NCBI GenBank assembly: GCA_029783825.1
Contig: JAREIK010003431.1
Location: 308,805-372,804 of the forward strand
Length of the DNA stretch: 64,000 nucleotides
Direction: 5' to 3'
Source of the DNA: Sapria himalayana
Taxonomy: Eukaryota > Streptophyta > Magnoliopsida > Malpighiales > Rafflesiaceae
The translations under genes and the position numbers were made by a program. The notes under the pieces were generated by a model. It had not been told where the DNA came from. It did not search any database and saw only the letters and a program-made list of their open reading frames with translations. This document shows, in pieces, positions 49,488 to 60,539 of the stretch (positions within the stretch are counted from its first letter, which is position 1; each line of letters starts with the position of its first letter).

Positions 49488-50096
49488 TAGAGGTGTCAAC
49501 CGGGCTAGGACGGCCTGATCCGGCAAGAGGCACGGCACGATTCGGCCATGCCTAAGCTAGCCCTGCACGGGAATTTCCCATGCCCGGGCTCATGTCGTGC
49601 CCGACACGACACCAATCATGTTGTGTCGTACTGAGGCCAACCGGGCCTCGAGTCGTTCCCAGCCTGGCACCGTGGCCCGTTAATACATGGTACCTCGGCA
49701 CGAGCCGATAAACCTATTTTTTTTATTAGGGTTTCGGTGGTGCGGCGGCGCAACGGCGCACGCCGAAACCCTAAATTTTTTTAATTAAAAGTTTGGCTGC
49801 GAGGTGATGCGATGGCGCGCGCCGAAACCCTATTTTTTTTATTAGAAGTTAGGCACGCGACAGCGCGACGCGCGCAGCCAAACCCCTAATTTTTTAAAAA
49901 TTAGGAGTTCAGCCTGACCAAGCCAAACCCGGCAGATTCATGTAACGGGCCCGTGCAGGGCTGACCTCCACAGAATCGTACCGAGCCAGACATGGCACGG
50001 TATAGTAACCATGATGTGCCTACTTGGCACGAAAGCACGGTCAGTCCGACTAAAAATAGGTCGAGCTGGCCTGACACATCCTGTTTGATACCTCTA
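49488..50096. mobile_element. Group A hAT inserted in chromovirus RT/RNase H
   Basis: 609 bp, TAGAGGTGTCAACCGGG to TGTTTGATACCTCTA. The 8-bp flanks are GTTGTGGC and GTTGGGGC (7/8). The chromovirus protein frame resumes across it. The interior includes gcggcgcaacggcgc-type words and repeated CGAAACCCTA/TTAGGGTTT segments. Confidence 0.9.
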
Positions 50097-50923
50097 GTTG
50101 GGGCACCTTAGTAGGGGGATCTCATTCCTAAATGGCTTTAATCTTGCTTTCATCCATCATGAGCTTGCTACCCTTGATGTGGTGTCCCAAGCTCACCTCA
50201 TCAAGGAAAAAAAAACATTTCTTCTTCTTCTTCACGTATAACTCATTTTGCATTAGTAGTCAGAATATCTTCCTTAGATGATTAACATACTCTTCCAAGA
50301 TATTGCTATATATAACAAAATCATCTAGATATATCACTACAAATTTATCCAAAAAATGATGAAATATATTGTTCATCAAAGTGCAAAAATATAGCATGTG
50401 CATTAGTAAGACCAAAGAACATCACTAGGAACTCATAAGAATCATACTTTATTACACAAGTAGTCTTTATCTCATCTCCTTTATCTATGCTTACTTGGTA
50501 GTACCCCGATTGAAAGTCTAACTTAGTGAAGTATCGTGTTTTACCAAATTAGTCAATTAATCAGCAATAAGATGAATGTGATATTTGTTCTTGACCATTA
50601 CCTTGTTGAGCCTTAGATGGTTGGAATAAGACTCATCATACTTCTTTTGAAATAAGACTGACACACCAAATAGAGCCTTAGATGGTTGGATGAATCCGGC
50701 ATCCAACAATTCCTTCAGATGTCTTCTTAATTCCTCCAACTCTGGGGGTGTCATCCTGTAAGAGCTCATGGCGGGGGTTTTGCTTTTGGCACCAACACGA
50801 TCCTATGATCTTCTTCCCTCCTGGGTGGGAGCCTTTTGGATAGCTCCGGTGGTATTATATTTTTGAATCCGTCTAACACCTTCATGACTTTCATGAGTAT
50901 AAAATTTCCTATAGGGTCACTAG
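50097..50923 (-). pseudogene. Chromovirus reverse transcriptase, first part
   Basis: From 50923 the minus strand reads a linker, ELSKRLPPRREEDHRIVL. After a +1 shift near 50770 it reads MTPPELEELRRHLKELLDAG and the finger region (50557-50769). The palm follows as TKLDFQSGYYQVSI. The catalytic block VVIYLDDFVIYSNI is intact locally at about 50300-50350 but in a shifted frame. It ends at the insert at 50096. Confidence 0.8.
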
Positions 50924-51397
50924 CAGATGTGTCAAACAAAACGTGTCAGGCCGGCCCAGCCAATTTTTAGCCGGCCCGACCATACTTTCGTGTCGGGCCA
51001 TGCACGGTTACTGTATCGTGCCGTGCCTGACCTGGCACGGTTCTGTCTAGGTCAGCACGACACGAGCCTGGGCATGAATCCGCCGGGTTCAACCCAGTCG
51101 GGCCGAACCCTAATTTAAAAAAATTAGGGTTTCAAGACCCCCTTAACCCTAATTTTAAAAATAAATTTGATTTCTCGGCTCGTGCCGAGGTACCATGCCA
51201 ATGGGCCACGGTACCGTGCCGATCCAGGCACGGCACGAAGCCCAGTTGAACTCGGCACGACACGGCAATTTTGGTGTCGTGTCGAGCATGACACGATCCC
51301 GGGCACGGGAAATTTCAGCGTCGGTCAGGCCCAGACACGACTAAATCGTGCCGTGCCTCTAACCGGACGGGCCAGCCTGGCCTAGTTGACACCTCTA
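50924..51397. mobile_element. Group A hAT inserted between chromovirus protease and RT
   Basis: 474 bp, CAGATGTGTCAAAC to AGTTGACACCTCTA. The 8-bp flanks are GTCACTAG and GTCGCTAG (7/8). The interior has a central aaccctaatttaaaaaaatt..agggttt palindrome and flanking ggcacggcac words on both sides. Confidence 0.9.
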
Positions 51398-51405
51398 GTC
51401 GCTAG

Positions 51406-52060
51406 GATCTTCCTTAAATGTCGTCAAGTAGGTCACATCATTCATTTTCAACCCCTTCTCCAATTGCATAACCGACAGCATAAGCGTTTTAACTTTATAT
51501 TCGATGATTGTGAAAACCATGCATGGAGCCCCCTCTTTTAATATAGTCATCGAACGTAGAAAATATATAGGCACAGCTTTTATCTGGTAAAAGAAAGCCA
51601 TTACGATCACTATCTGAAAATCATTCATGGGTGTCACCATGAAGTTGACCTTGCCTTCCCAAGGCCCAATCCTCATGGTCATCCCGTGAGCTATTCCGTG
51701 TGATGTCTTGGCAGCGGAGTTTATTGTCTTGAACCATCTTAATTCATTGGATATTGGGAGCTTGAGTCTCTTTATTTCCTCCTTTGAGACAAAGTTATAT
51801 GTGACACCGGTATCTATTATGGTAATAGTAGACATCATATTCACCTTGGCCTCCACGTATATGATTCCCCTACTTTGAGGCTTCTCCTTAGCTTGCTTGA
51901 TCTTGAGGGTATTCAATAGCTGCATTGACCTTATGTGAGAGGAATCATCATCTTGTTCAATCTCCCTCTCGATCATGACATTTATGGTCTTTCTTTTAGG
52001 ATATTCACATGCCCAGTGTGATCCATTGCACAGAAAACAATTGATATTTAGCTTGAAATC
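51406..52060 (-). pseudogene. Chromovirus gag zinc knuckle and aspartic protease
   Basis: A 193-residue frame, opening MIEREIEQ, continues from a zinc knuckle CFLCNGSHWACEYPKRK in which the last ligand Cys is Tyr (CX2CX4HX4 then Y). The protease has the catalytic triplet in ITIIDTGVTYNFVS (family: LVDTGATHNFVS). It continues with NSAAKTSHGIAHG and a flap/hydrophobic region, then ends at the group A insert. This is the least damaged part of the element. Confidence 0.85.
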
Positions 52061-52079
52061 TTCGTGCTTATCCCCCCCC

Positions 52080-52260
52080 CCATCTCGGCACCCTCAAGTA
52101 TGCCACCGGGCTAGTGGGTCAGAATGTGCCTACCACTCTTGTCTGATGTTAGGTGGGTCAGCACGGCACGCCACGATCCATGCTAAAAATCATTCATCTC
52201 ACTCAATTCCAATAAAAATCATCAATATGATGGTGACACGACATTATATGACACGACACA
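52080..52260. mobile_element. Group A-like hAT fragment
   Basis: GC-rich words (gtgggtcagcacggcacgcc, atgacacgac) without clear termini. It marks the broken 5' side of the chromovirus. Confidence 0.4.
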
Positions 52261-52318
52261 TACAAAAACATCAGGAAAAAAAGATATCTCAACTCAATAT
52301 ATTAGTTACGTAACTAAC

Positions 52319-52907
52319 TGAAATTGAATTTAATATATATGTAATTTGTTTTTATTTTATAATCTGTTTGTATAACAAAATATTTTTCTGTTTTAATATC
52401 TTTATGTAAGTGCAAGAAAGGAAATATTAAAAACTCGGGGATGCAGCAGTAGCACAATAACGGAGGTCCAGCTGACCGGTCAGCGGGCCAAAATTTTTGG
52501 AATAGAGTCTGACCCGTTCCATGATCCGACTCGCTGCGGTTAAATGAGACGGATGTTTTTTTTAATATAAAATAATTTGTAATTTTATTTTTCGGATGAC
52601 TATTTTTGACCCGTGGAACTGTTCATCGTCCCTCTCTTCTCTCTGCGCGAATTTTCGCGACTGTTGTGTGCTGCATACTGTAAGACCTTTCCATTTTTGG
52701 TTTTAATCTGTAACACATAAGTGTTTTCTGGTGGATGTAGCTAGTCGTACTGAGCGACTAGCGAACCACGTTATTTTCGGTGTTGATTTTCTCGTTTTTG
52801 ATTATGTCATGGATGTTTGAGAACTTGAGATTATATTGATTGTTTTTCTGTGTTTTCTGTTGTTTCTGTTTTTAATCTCACTACCATGGAAACGCAATTA
52901 CTCAACA
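52319..52907 (-). repeat. Solo LTR (copia-type), minus orientation
   Basis: 589 bp, TGTTGAGTAATTGC to AATTTCA on the minus strand. It is homologous over its full length to the LTR at 35652-36231, including the hairpin GCTAGTCG-7 nt-CGACTAGC (here 52740-52762). Its 5-bp flanks (CTAAC, GAATT) do not match. No internal region adjoins it. Confidence 0.75.
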
Positions 52908-53473
52908 GAATTATAACAAAATTATAATACTATCTTAATATTGTCACTTGAATTGCGATTAATATCATCTGTTACAAGAATATCAAAGGCTCCAAACTCA
53001 ATAAAAATAATATGAAATTGATGCAATTCCACCATGTGACATTAGTACTATCTTTTAAATTTATAATTTAATAGTCTAGAGTGATGCGATAAGAAGAAAG
53101 AACCATAAACATAAAAAATATATCAGCTGGAGCTAGTCACACATAAAGAAAAAGAAAAGGAACACTCATAAATAAACATAACAAAATCAATAGATTTACA
53201 AGTAAAAGATCTAGTATCAATAGACCTAGTAGTTTGATGTACGACCTATGGTAAATCTAAGAATACTAGAAAAGGCTTCCCACAAAAAATTTGGGTCAAT
53301 AGAATAATATATCAGCCCCCCCATCGAATATAAATGCAAAATATCATGAATCTTACCACTCAGTCTTCAATGCAATCTAGTTTGCCATCATAAATACCAT
53401 CCTATCAATCAACACACATAATTATGTCCTAGTCATATAGTGAGTCCTCTCACCGTGATCAATCAATTTGTAC

Positions 53474-53660
53474 TATTGGTATCAAACGGGTCGGATCAGC
53501 CCAACCCATTTTTATGTGGCCCAATAGGGCATCATGACATGTAAGACATGGCACAACTTCAGCAGAGCCGGCCCAGCATGGCCTGCCGGCCTGGTTTGTA
53601 AATATTTCAGGCCGGGTCATGCTTGGACTTTCCGGATAGGGCATGTTCAGGCCAGGTTCA
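53474..53660. mobile_element. Group A hAT fragment (left end kept)
   Basis: The left end TATTGGTATCAAACGGG is followed by ggcccagcatggcc and ggccgggtcatgc words. No right terminus was found before the AT-rich sequence at 53680. Confidence 0.5.
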
Positions 53661-53679
53661 GACATTTTGGAAATGGTTT

Positions 53680-55440
53680 ATCCAAAACTTCAAATTTATT
53701 AAAAAAATAAATTTTAATACTTAAATTAAAATAATTTATTTATTTATTAATTTTTAATTAATTAAATTAATAAAACATAAATACCTAACATCTAAAAACT
53801 AACAAGTTACAACTAAAAACACATAAAAATTATAAAATAACAATTAACAAAGTGAGACCAAGATTTAATAATTAAAAGATAAAAAATAATATATCAAAAT
53901 TCAAAGATAAACTCAAAAATATAAAACATAAATCTAATGTTAATCTCATAAGAAAATGTCTGAATAAAAAAACATAAATAAATAAATAACAAGCTCGAGT
54001 CTCAAAGTAAAATGATAAAATAAATAAACAAAGATAATCCAAAAATAATAAATAAAAATAATAAATCTCGTCAACATATAATCAATAATAATATTAGTAT
54101 TAATGTATCAATAGCAGTAAGTCGTAGGCAGTAAAATAGGCTCGGGTACTTAGCTCAATCATCAATGTCTCAATCTCATATCAATCATTAATTATCATCA
54201 ATATCACTCTATAGGTTCAAGCCAAACATCTTGAAAATTTTATAACTATTGAACAAAAAAGTAGAAAAATATGTGCAAGATGAAAAATATTAAAGAAAGA
54301 AATAATAAAAAATTTAATTGAGTGAAATGAATTCACAATAAAGAAAATTCTATTTGATTTTTGACGTGGGCAAGATGCATTTCACTAACCTATAGTTGAT
54401 TTCACATTCTCATACTTTAAGTTCACTTTTCTCACTTATCAGCTTCATGATTGTTTATGTTGCTACTAAGTCATATGAGGTTTTATATCATACAAACTTG
54501 TCATTGTTGATCAAATTGATCATAATATCAATTATGTTTTCATTAGTATGAATTTTTTATATATCTATATTTCATCCTTCTATCTTTTATCTTATAAAGT
54601 AATATTTTACTCTAATATGTTTTGTCGTCAAATGAATATTTGAGTATTTGATAAATACATAGCACTATGACTATCATAACCATGATTTAGTAAATTTTTT
54701 TTGTTATAATTTCATGTATACGTATTTTTTGTAATCACAATCATGATTAGTTCCAAGTGTAAATACTGTGAACTTGTAGCAATTGCATATGATTTTTAAT
54801 GTTTTCTTCATAGTTATTACCAAATGTCTAACAAAATAATATTTATGTGTATGTCTATGTGTGTTTACTCATATATGTATAAGTATGATTACTTATATAT
54901 GTATAAGTATATTTACTTATGTATAAATATGTATACTTATATATGTATAAATATATTTACTAATATATCTACCAATATGTTTACTTTTATGTGTGTGTGA
55001 GGAAAAGTTAAAGAATTACGAAGAATAACTTTGTGTATTGTGTGTGTGTGTGTGTGTGTGTATATTTTTTTTTAAATAACTTAAGTCTTCTCTTTTATAG
55101 GTTCATAATCTTTAACATGAACAATACAATTGAATATAATGAGGCAAATAAATATATGAGGGCTGAGGGGTCATAAGTTTTAAATATACTTAAGGAGTAT
55201 TACTAAAAAATAAGATAAGTATTCATTAATCATGTTTATAACATCTTTATAATTTTTTCTTTTTGTAAATTATGTTTTCATACCTTAATCATAATATATT
55301 TATTAAAAAAAACTCAAATTTTCATAAATATAAAAAAATGTATTAAAATATAAAATATTTAAGTTTTAGTACATTTTAAATGTGAAACATAATATTATCA
55401 TTGTTCATGTACATATTATCATTAAAAAAATAATTTTATT
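53680..55440. other. AT-rich stretch without recognisable gene
   Basis: Simple AT-rich sequence. Repeated atatgtataagtat words occur at 54870-54980 and a (TG)n run at 55039-55062. No protein block seen. Confidence 0.4.
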
Positions 55441-55560
55441 TTTTTTATTTATGGGTATAGACATTCTGGTAATATAAGGTTTCTTCTTTTTTTTATTTAT
55501 GGGTATAGACATTCTGGTAATATAAGGTTTCTTCTTTTTTTTATTTATGGGTATAGACAT
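55441..55560. repeat. 48-bp tandem repeat, about 2.5 copies
   Basis: Units contain ATTTATGGGTATAGACATTC then TGGTAATATAAGGTTTCTTC plus a T run. The starts at 55447, 55495 and 55543 are exactly 48 bp apart and the units are virtually identical. Confidence 0.92.
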
Positions 55561-55614
55561 GGGCATACACACACGCACGTGTGCTCACGCACACGCGCAC
55601 GCACACACACACAC

Positions 55615-55668
<54 letters not shown>
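55561..55668. repeat. Compound (CA)n/(CG-CA)/(TA)n microsatellite
   Basis: Alternating purine-pyrimidine sequence for about 100 bp: CACACGCACGTGTGC words, then CA repeats, then TA repeats. It directly follows the 48-bp repeat. Confidence 0.95.
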
Positions 55669-55671
<3 letters not shown>

Positions 55672-56039
55672 AATCTATTAATTTGTTAAGATAACATATG
55701 ACTAAGAAGATAACATCAAAAAGTTTTGTATGAATTATTCTTAATAATTCTCTAAGTAAAATATATATGCATTAGGATATAATTGGATGATTAAGTTATT
55801 GTCAAAAAATTTTATCTTGATCAATGATATATTTACAAATTATTTTGTATTAATATTGGTCAGTAAAATGGTTTTCACAAACACTAAATATTGTTGGTTT
55901 TCACCGATACTTATTTTGTGTGCATGTTGATCATTGAAACACTAAGACTCTAAAATCTTAGTGCCTTTAATTATTTTGATATACTTTTTTCAATGTGTTA
56001 TATTATATGTTATATTATATTAATATGCTATATATATAT

Positions 56040-57800
56040 AATGTTCAGAGGATTTCATGACACTAATCAATTGGATCCATCTATCTTGCTATTGCAAGAC
56101 AGACACATATCCCAATTTGTTGAAACTGAGCAAATTAGTATTTTATTATTCATGAATTAACATTCCAGTTTTGCTCTCTAATCTATATATATTCAATTAT
56201 AAACATGGTTATTTCTTTAATTGTAGTTACAAGAAGTTTTCCATCCTCAAAAGGAGATGAGATCCTTCCTCAGCCTATGGAGGATGAATCCAAGCATTCG
56301 TCCATATGTGATCTGCACATAATTAAATGATGTATACCGCTTGGGTCACATCATCATAGATTGGCCGCTTATTACTTATCTCATCGAGAGATGGCGGCCT
56401 GAGACATAGATTTTATGTCCCAGCTAGAGATATGACAATCATGTTACATGATATTGCTATCATCTTTGGCTTTTGTATCGATGGACCCGCCATCACAGAG
56501 ACGTGTGCTCGATATAGCAGAGTTATGTGGTGAGTTGCTCGGAGTCACCCCACTCACTAATGCTCTTAGAGGATTTGCTATCTCCATACGCTGATTATGT
56601 CAACAATTATCGACCACAAGACATGATACTGATGAGGTCAATGTGGAGCGAAGTGCACGTGGGTTCATATTTGTTTGCGGACAAGGACATGATACTGATG
56701 AGGTCAACAATTATCGACCACTTATGCTTTCTCCCACTACTCCAAGATTTAACAGACTTCGAATTTTAGTTGGGGTGGTACAGTACTTGCACATACATAT
56801 CGAGAGTTATGTCATGCCGCTTGGACCGTAGATGCAATAATAGTGATTGTATTACACAGATAAAGATATTTATATTTATTTTTTTGTAATTTCATACACT
56901 TTCAGCTATATAATTAGATTACTTAGTTTAAGTTATTTTATATTCAAGTATGGTCTTGGGAAAGGCTTCACATGAGCCGAGCTGATTTTGGGTGATCAGC
57001 ATCATATCCAGCACCACCATTACCACATGTCTTACATGATGATGATGTTGATAATATTGTAGCTGAAGATATGGATGATGACTTACCAGATGAGCACAGC
57101 ATTCAGCTCGAGCCACAACCAGAGATAGAGCCAGAGCCAACTTTTCCATTGGAATGTTGGCGAAAAGTACTTTTGACACGAATGCTTAACTCATCCGGTG
57201 TCCTCCTTTATCAAGATCAACTAGGGGTACAAACTTCCAATCAAGTAAGTATATATAAAAGTATATGGTTCATATAATAATATCAATAATATTCATATAA
57301 AATTATTTGACATCAATGGTAAATGTGTATGTCTTATGACAGCTGTAAATCAAAGAGTTGGCTAACCAACTTCCTAATATTTGCTTAGCTGATCAGGATA
57401 TTTGATGCTCCATATCACTCCTCATATATTTCGAGACTAATGAGTGACATTGTCCAGAGCACGTATCGCGCCAATTTTAGCTGCATCAAAAGATAACTTC
57501 ATCTTGCTCTTACAAGAATCAGCTACATGGAATCGATGAACGTGGGCAACAACAAGTGATTAGGCGACGTATCATACTCCATAGATAGCACTATAAGATA
57601 TGCAATTGGCATGGATCATTACTTCACCCCCAATGGTGGTTACGATGGACTTTCATGATCCATACATGCAGTGGTATAATCGTATTACACGATATTTTAT
57701 GACTCCACGGATGCATAGAAATGATATGAGGTTTCATACTACGGCCAACAGTATGAATGTTATGATACACTAGACTTATGTGTTTTTAAAATATTTTATA
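56040..57800 (+). pseudogene. Plant mobile domain (PMD/MAIN-like) pseudogene
   Basis: The start reads MFRGFHDTNQLDPSILLLQ. After an intron-like AT-rich break, VYRLGHIIIDWPLITYLIER then WRPET (56320-56405) match the PMD core (V..VG...D..LI.ALVERWRPET). Then IIFGFCIDGPA (family: ILFGLPVDGPAV), ELLGVTPLTNALRG, RSARGFIFVCGQ and IQVWSWERLHMSRADFG (family: LQ.WAWERLH.GRP) follow in order. FHDPYMQWYNRITRYFMTPR (57650-57710) is the C-terminal block. PMD proteins act in plant genome maintenance (MAIN/MAIL) and are also carried by transposons. Several stops and a duplicated CAAGACATGATACTGATGAG segment (56617, 56681) show decay. No flanking terminal repeats were found. Confidence 0.75.
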
Positions 57801-57849
57801 TAGTTATAATCAATAGAGTATGTAATTATAACTTTTTCCTTGGTTCATG

Positions 57850-58740
57850 CAGATCGACGACATGGTTGACATAGTCGATCGCTCTCGTTTTCCAACCGAT
57901 GGCGCTTTATGGGATATCCACCACATTACCCAATCCGTGTTGGAGATTCGGAGAAGTCATCGCATCACGGGGTACGCTTAGGAGACATCCACATCACATG
58001 GACCATCGATTAGCCCTCCGGTGTCATCCACTCATTCACGTATGCAACTCATTCAAGGTAGAAAGAGAGAAAGAAACATAGAGAGAGAGTTGAGGGCCGG
58101 ACATGTTGGAGATGGTAGGGCAGGTCATGATATAGACATTAACAGCGGTATACATACACTTGATCCAAGCTTGCTTACTTCGATACCCTCACATACTTAC
58201 CCCTCACCCGAGATGTTTATACCACCACACACTTGTATATTACCTTCCATACTCACACACATTGACATAGCACAATCCCCACCCCCACACAATTGCACAT
58301 CACCTTCCCTACCCCCACACACTTACACATCACCTTCTATACCCTCACACATTGACATATCACCTTCCCTACCCATACACACTTACACATCACCTTACCT
58401 ACCCCCACACACTTACACGATTGTATCTTATCCAGTGTTGCCAGAGCCAGCATCCACACTAATACATATCATATTAACATCACACCCTTTACTATCTCAT
58501 ACATTGTCTCTCATAGATGACACCATCATTGACCTTTTATCTTTGTGGGGTAAGCCTCTAGTTAGGCGATCTCGTACTCGATGTGTACATAAACTACTTC
58601 ATACATCAGTTACCTCGGCTCCATCAACTCCCTCGGCTTTGTCTCAGACACCATAAGATCATATTGCCCAGCAAGTTATTTATTCTGGATGTCGTTTTAA
58701 AAGAAATATTAAGGCATCATCTTGTGAGACTAATTGATAC
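57850..58740 (+). pseudogene. C-terminal proline/threonine-rich tail of the PMD pseudogene
   Basis: A 211-residue frame (58021-58656) begins in a charged segment (GRKRERNIERELRAG). It then carries about eight imperfect 10-residue repeats of the type PPHTYTSPSL, and ends with a basic patch, KPLVRRSRTRC. Such low-complexity tails followed by an Arg-rich end are common in MAIN-like proteins. An earlier in-frame start is not secure because of stops in 57850-58020. The tail is attributed to the PMD gene by position. Confidence 0.5.
58190..58430. repeat. 30-bp coding minisatellite (proline/threonine-rich)
   Basis: About eight units of a 30-bp motif near ACCCCCACACACTTACACAT. The period is a multiple of three, so the frame is kept. 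Confidence 0.85.
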
Positions 58741-59636
58741 ATATTATTATTTTTATATATAATTTTTATTTTGATAAATGTAGCACATTTTATAAAACAT
58801 AATTCTAATTTATTAGTATAATAATCTAGAGTTTATAACAATACATATAATAAAAAATAAGAAAATTACAATAAGATAAACTTGGTTTTCTTTGATCACC
58901 TCGACCCAAACATCTAAAAAATAAAAAACTAAAAAAAATTAATAATTTAGATCACTTTAATATTATACAACATAAAAATATTAGTAGTACTGATTTAAGA
59001 ATCGACATAATACAAATATTATAAAAAAATTATAACCTGTAAAAATTCATGTAAGATTAAGTACCTTAAAAAGTAATAAAATAATACACCAAAAAAACAT
59101 AGTGCAAATGATTTTAGACAAACTCAACTCAGTGGTGGGATTTTTGATGCTGGATCCATTTCAGCCTCAATATTGACCCCATTCATATACCAAAATGAGT
59201 TAGGAAAGAAAAATATGATCAAACTAATCATTATGATGAGTCTTCCGATTAAATTTTCAAAGAATCCAAAGATAGTCAGTATCATACAAGCTTATTTTCA
59301 ATCTGCATATTATATAATTCCTAGGTCCACATCTAAAAATAATATACTAAAATATTATAACCTAAAAAAATATATAATTAATAAATTTATGGAATATAGT
59401 AGAGTGATATCCATGATGTCCAATATTTGGACTAGTCATGATAATACATCTTATGCATGTCTCACCACCCACTATATAGATTCTAAATAGATTCTAAATA
59501 AAAAAAAATATTAAAATTCTTAAAGATTCTGTATCCTCGTGATGATCCGACCATTTATGAGTGCATGATGAGAAATTTTAGAGAAAATAATATTAAAAAT
59601 AAAATATATAGTATCATATTCGATAATATATTTAAC

Positions 59637-60539
59637 CTAAGAAGCACGGACACTGACACGGAAATACGACACGACAAGATACGGGGACACGGCAAATTCT
59701 AAAAAACTAGGATACGGATACGGATAGGATACGGCATGATAAAAAAAATAAACTTAAAAATACAAATTATTTTCTTTATAAATATTATGTATTTTATAAA
59801 ATAAATTAAATTAGATTAAAATATTTTAGATTATAAAATAAATATATATATTTTTATTTTATAAAATAAAAATATTTTATTTTATTTTATAAGATAATAT
59901 TTATAATTATTTTATTTTATAAAATAAAATAATAAAATTATCTTATATTATATAAAAATATATTTTTTTATTTTATTTTATTAAAATATTTTATTTTATT
60001 CTAGCCCCCAGCCTGCCCCCAACCCTCAACTCGCGCCCACCCTCTGCCTCCCCCCCCTCAATTCGCCCCCTGCCTCAATTCGCGCCTGCCGGCCCTCCCT
60101 TCAATTCGCGCCCAACCCTTGCCTACGCCCCCCCAATTCGCGCCCGCCACCTGCATCCCCCCCCCCCCCTCAATTCGCCCCCTGCCTCAATTCGCGCCTG
60201 CCGGCCCTCCCTTCAATTCGCGCCCAACCCTTGCCTACCCCCCCCCCCCCTCAATTTGAGCCCGCCACCTGCATCCCCCCCCCCCCTCAATTCGTGCCCG
60301 CCCGCTGATTCCCCCCCCCCTCAATTCGCTGCCCCTGCCGCCTGTGTCTAGTGGCCAACGTCGCCCATGCGACGACGTTGGCCACTGGACGTCCGATACG
60401 CCACGTGGCATATCGGATACGTAATTTGTCAACGATACGCCACATGGCGTATCGGACACGTATCTGACGGTGTCCGTACCGTGTCGCCGTGTCCGACACA
60501 TGGACACTGGAAGTCCAGTGGCGTATCCATGCAACACAG
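59637..60539. mobile_element. Group D non-autonomous hAT, copy 2
   Basis: 903 bp, CTAAGAAGCACGG to CCATGCAACACAG, flanked by a perfect 8-bp duplication TATTTAAC (59629-59636, 60540-60547). Layout as in copy 1 (25286-26112): cggacacgg subterminal words, AT-rich tttattttataaaataa tract, long C-rich array (60003-60330), then gatacgccacgtggcatatc and cgtgtcgccgtgtccgacac palindromes. Copy ii of the host hAT gives the uninterrupted site near 34875. Confidence 0.9.
60003..60330. repeat. C-rich minisatellite with 112-bp higher-order unit
   Basis: Repeats of CTCAATTCGCGCCC separated by C runs of 7 to 14. A block starting CTCAATTCGCCCCCTGCC recurs at 60057 and 60169 (112 bp apart). The minus strand has many G runs of four or more. 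The frames of 70-110 residues here are artefacts. Confidence 0.9.

Larger units (their letters stand above)
47003..52070 (-). mobile_element. Ty3/gypsy chromovirus, 5' end missing, two hAT inserts
   Basis: Running from high to low coordinate on the minus strand: gag zinc knuckle (about 52000-52060), protease, RT, RNase H, integrase, chromodomain, polypurine tract and 3' LTR. Block sequences place it with Galadriel/Tekay-like chromoviruses. The 5' LTR and most of gag are absent, replaced by GC-rich group A-like sequence from about 52080. Group A hAT elements interrupt it at 49488-50096 and 50924-51397, each with an 8-bp duplication. Multiple stops and shifts make it inactive. Confidence 0.88.
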
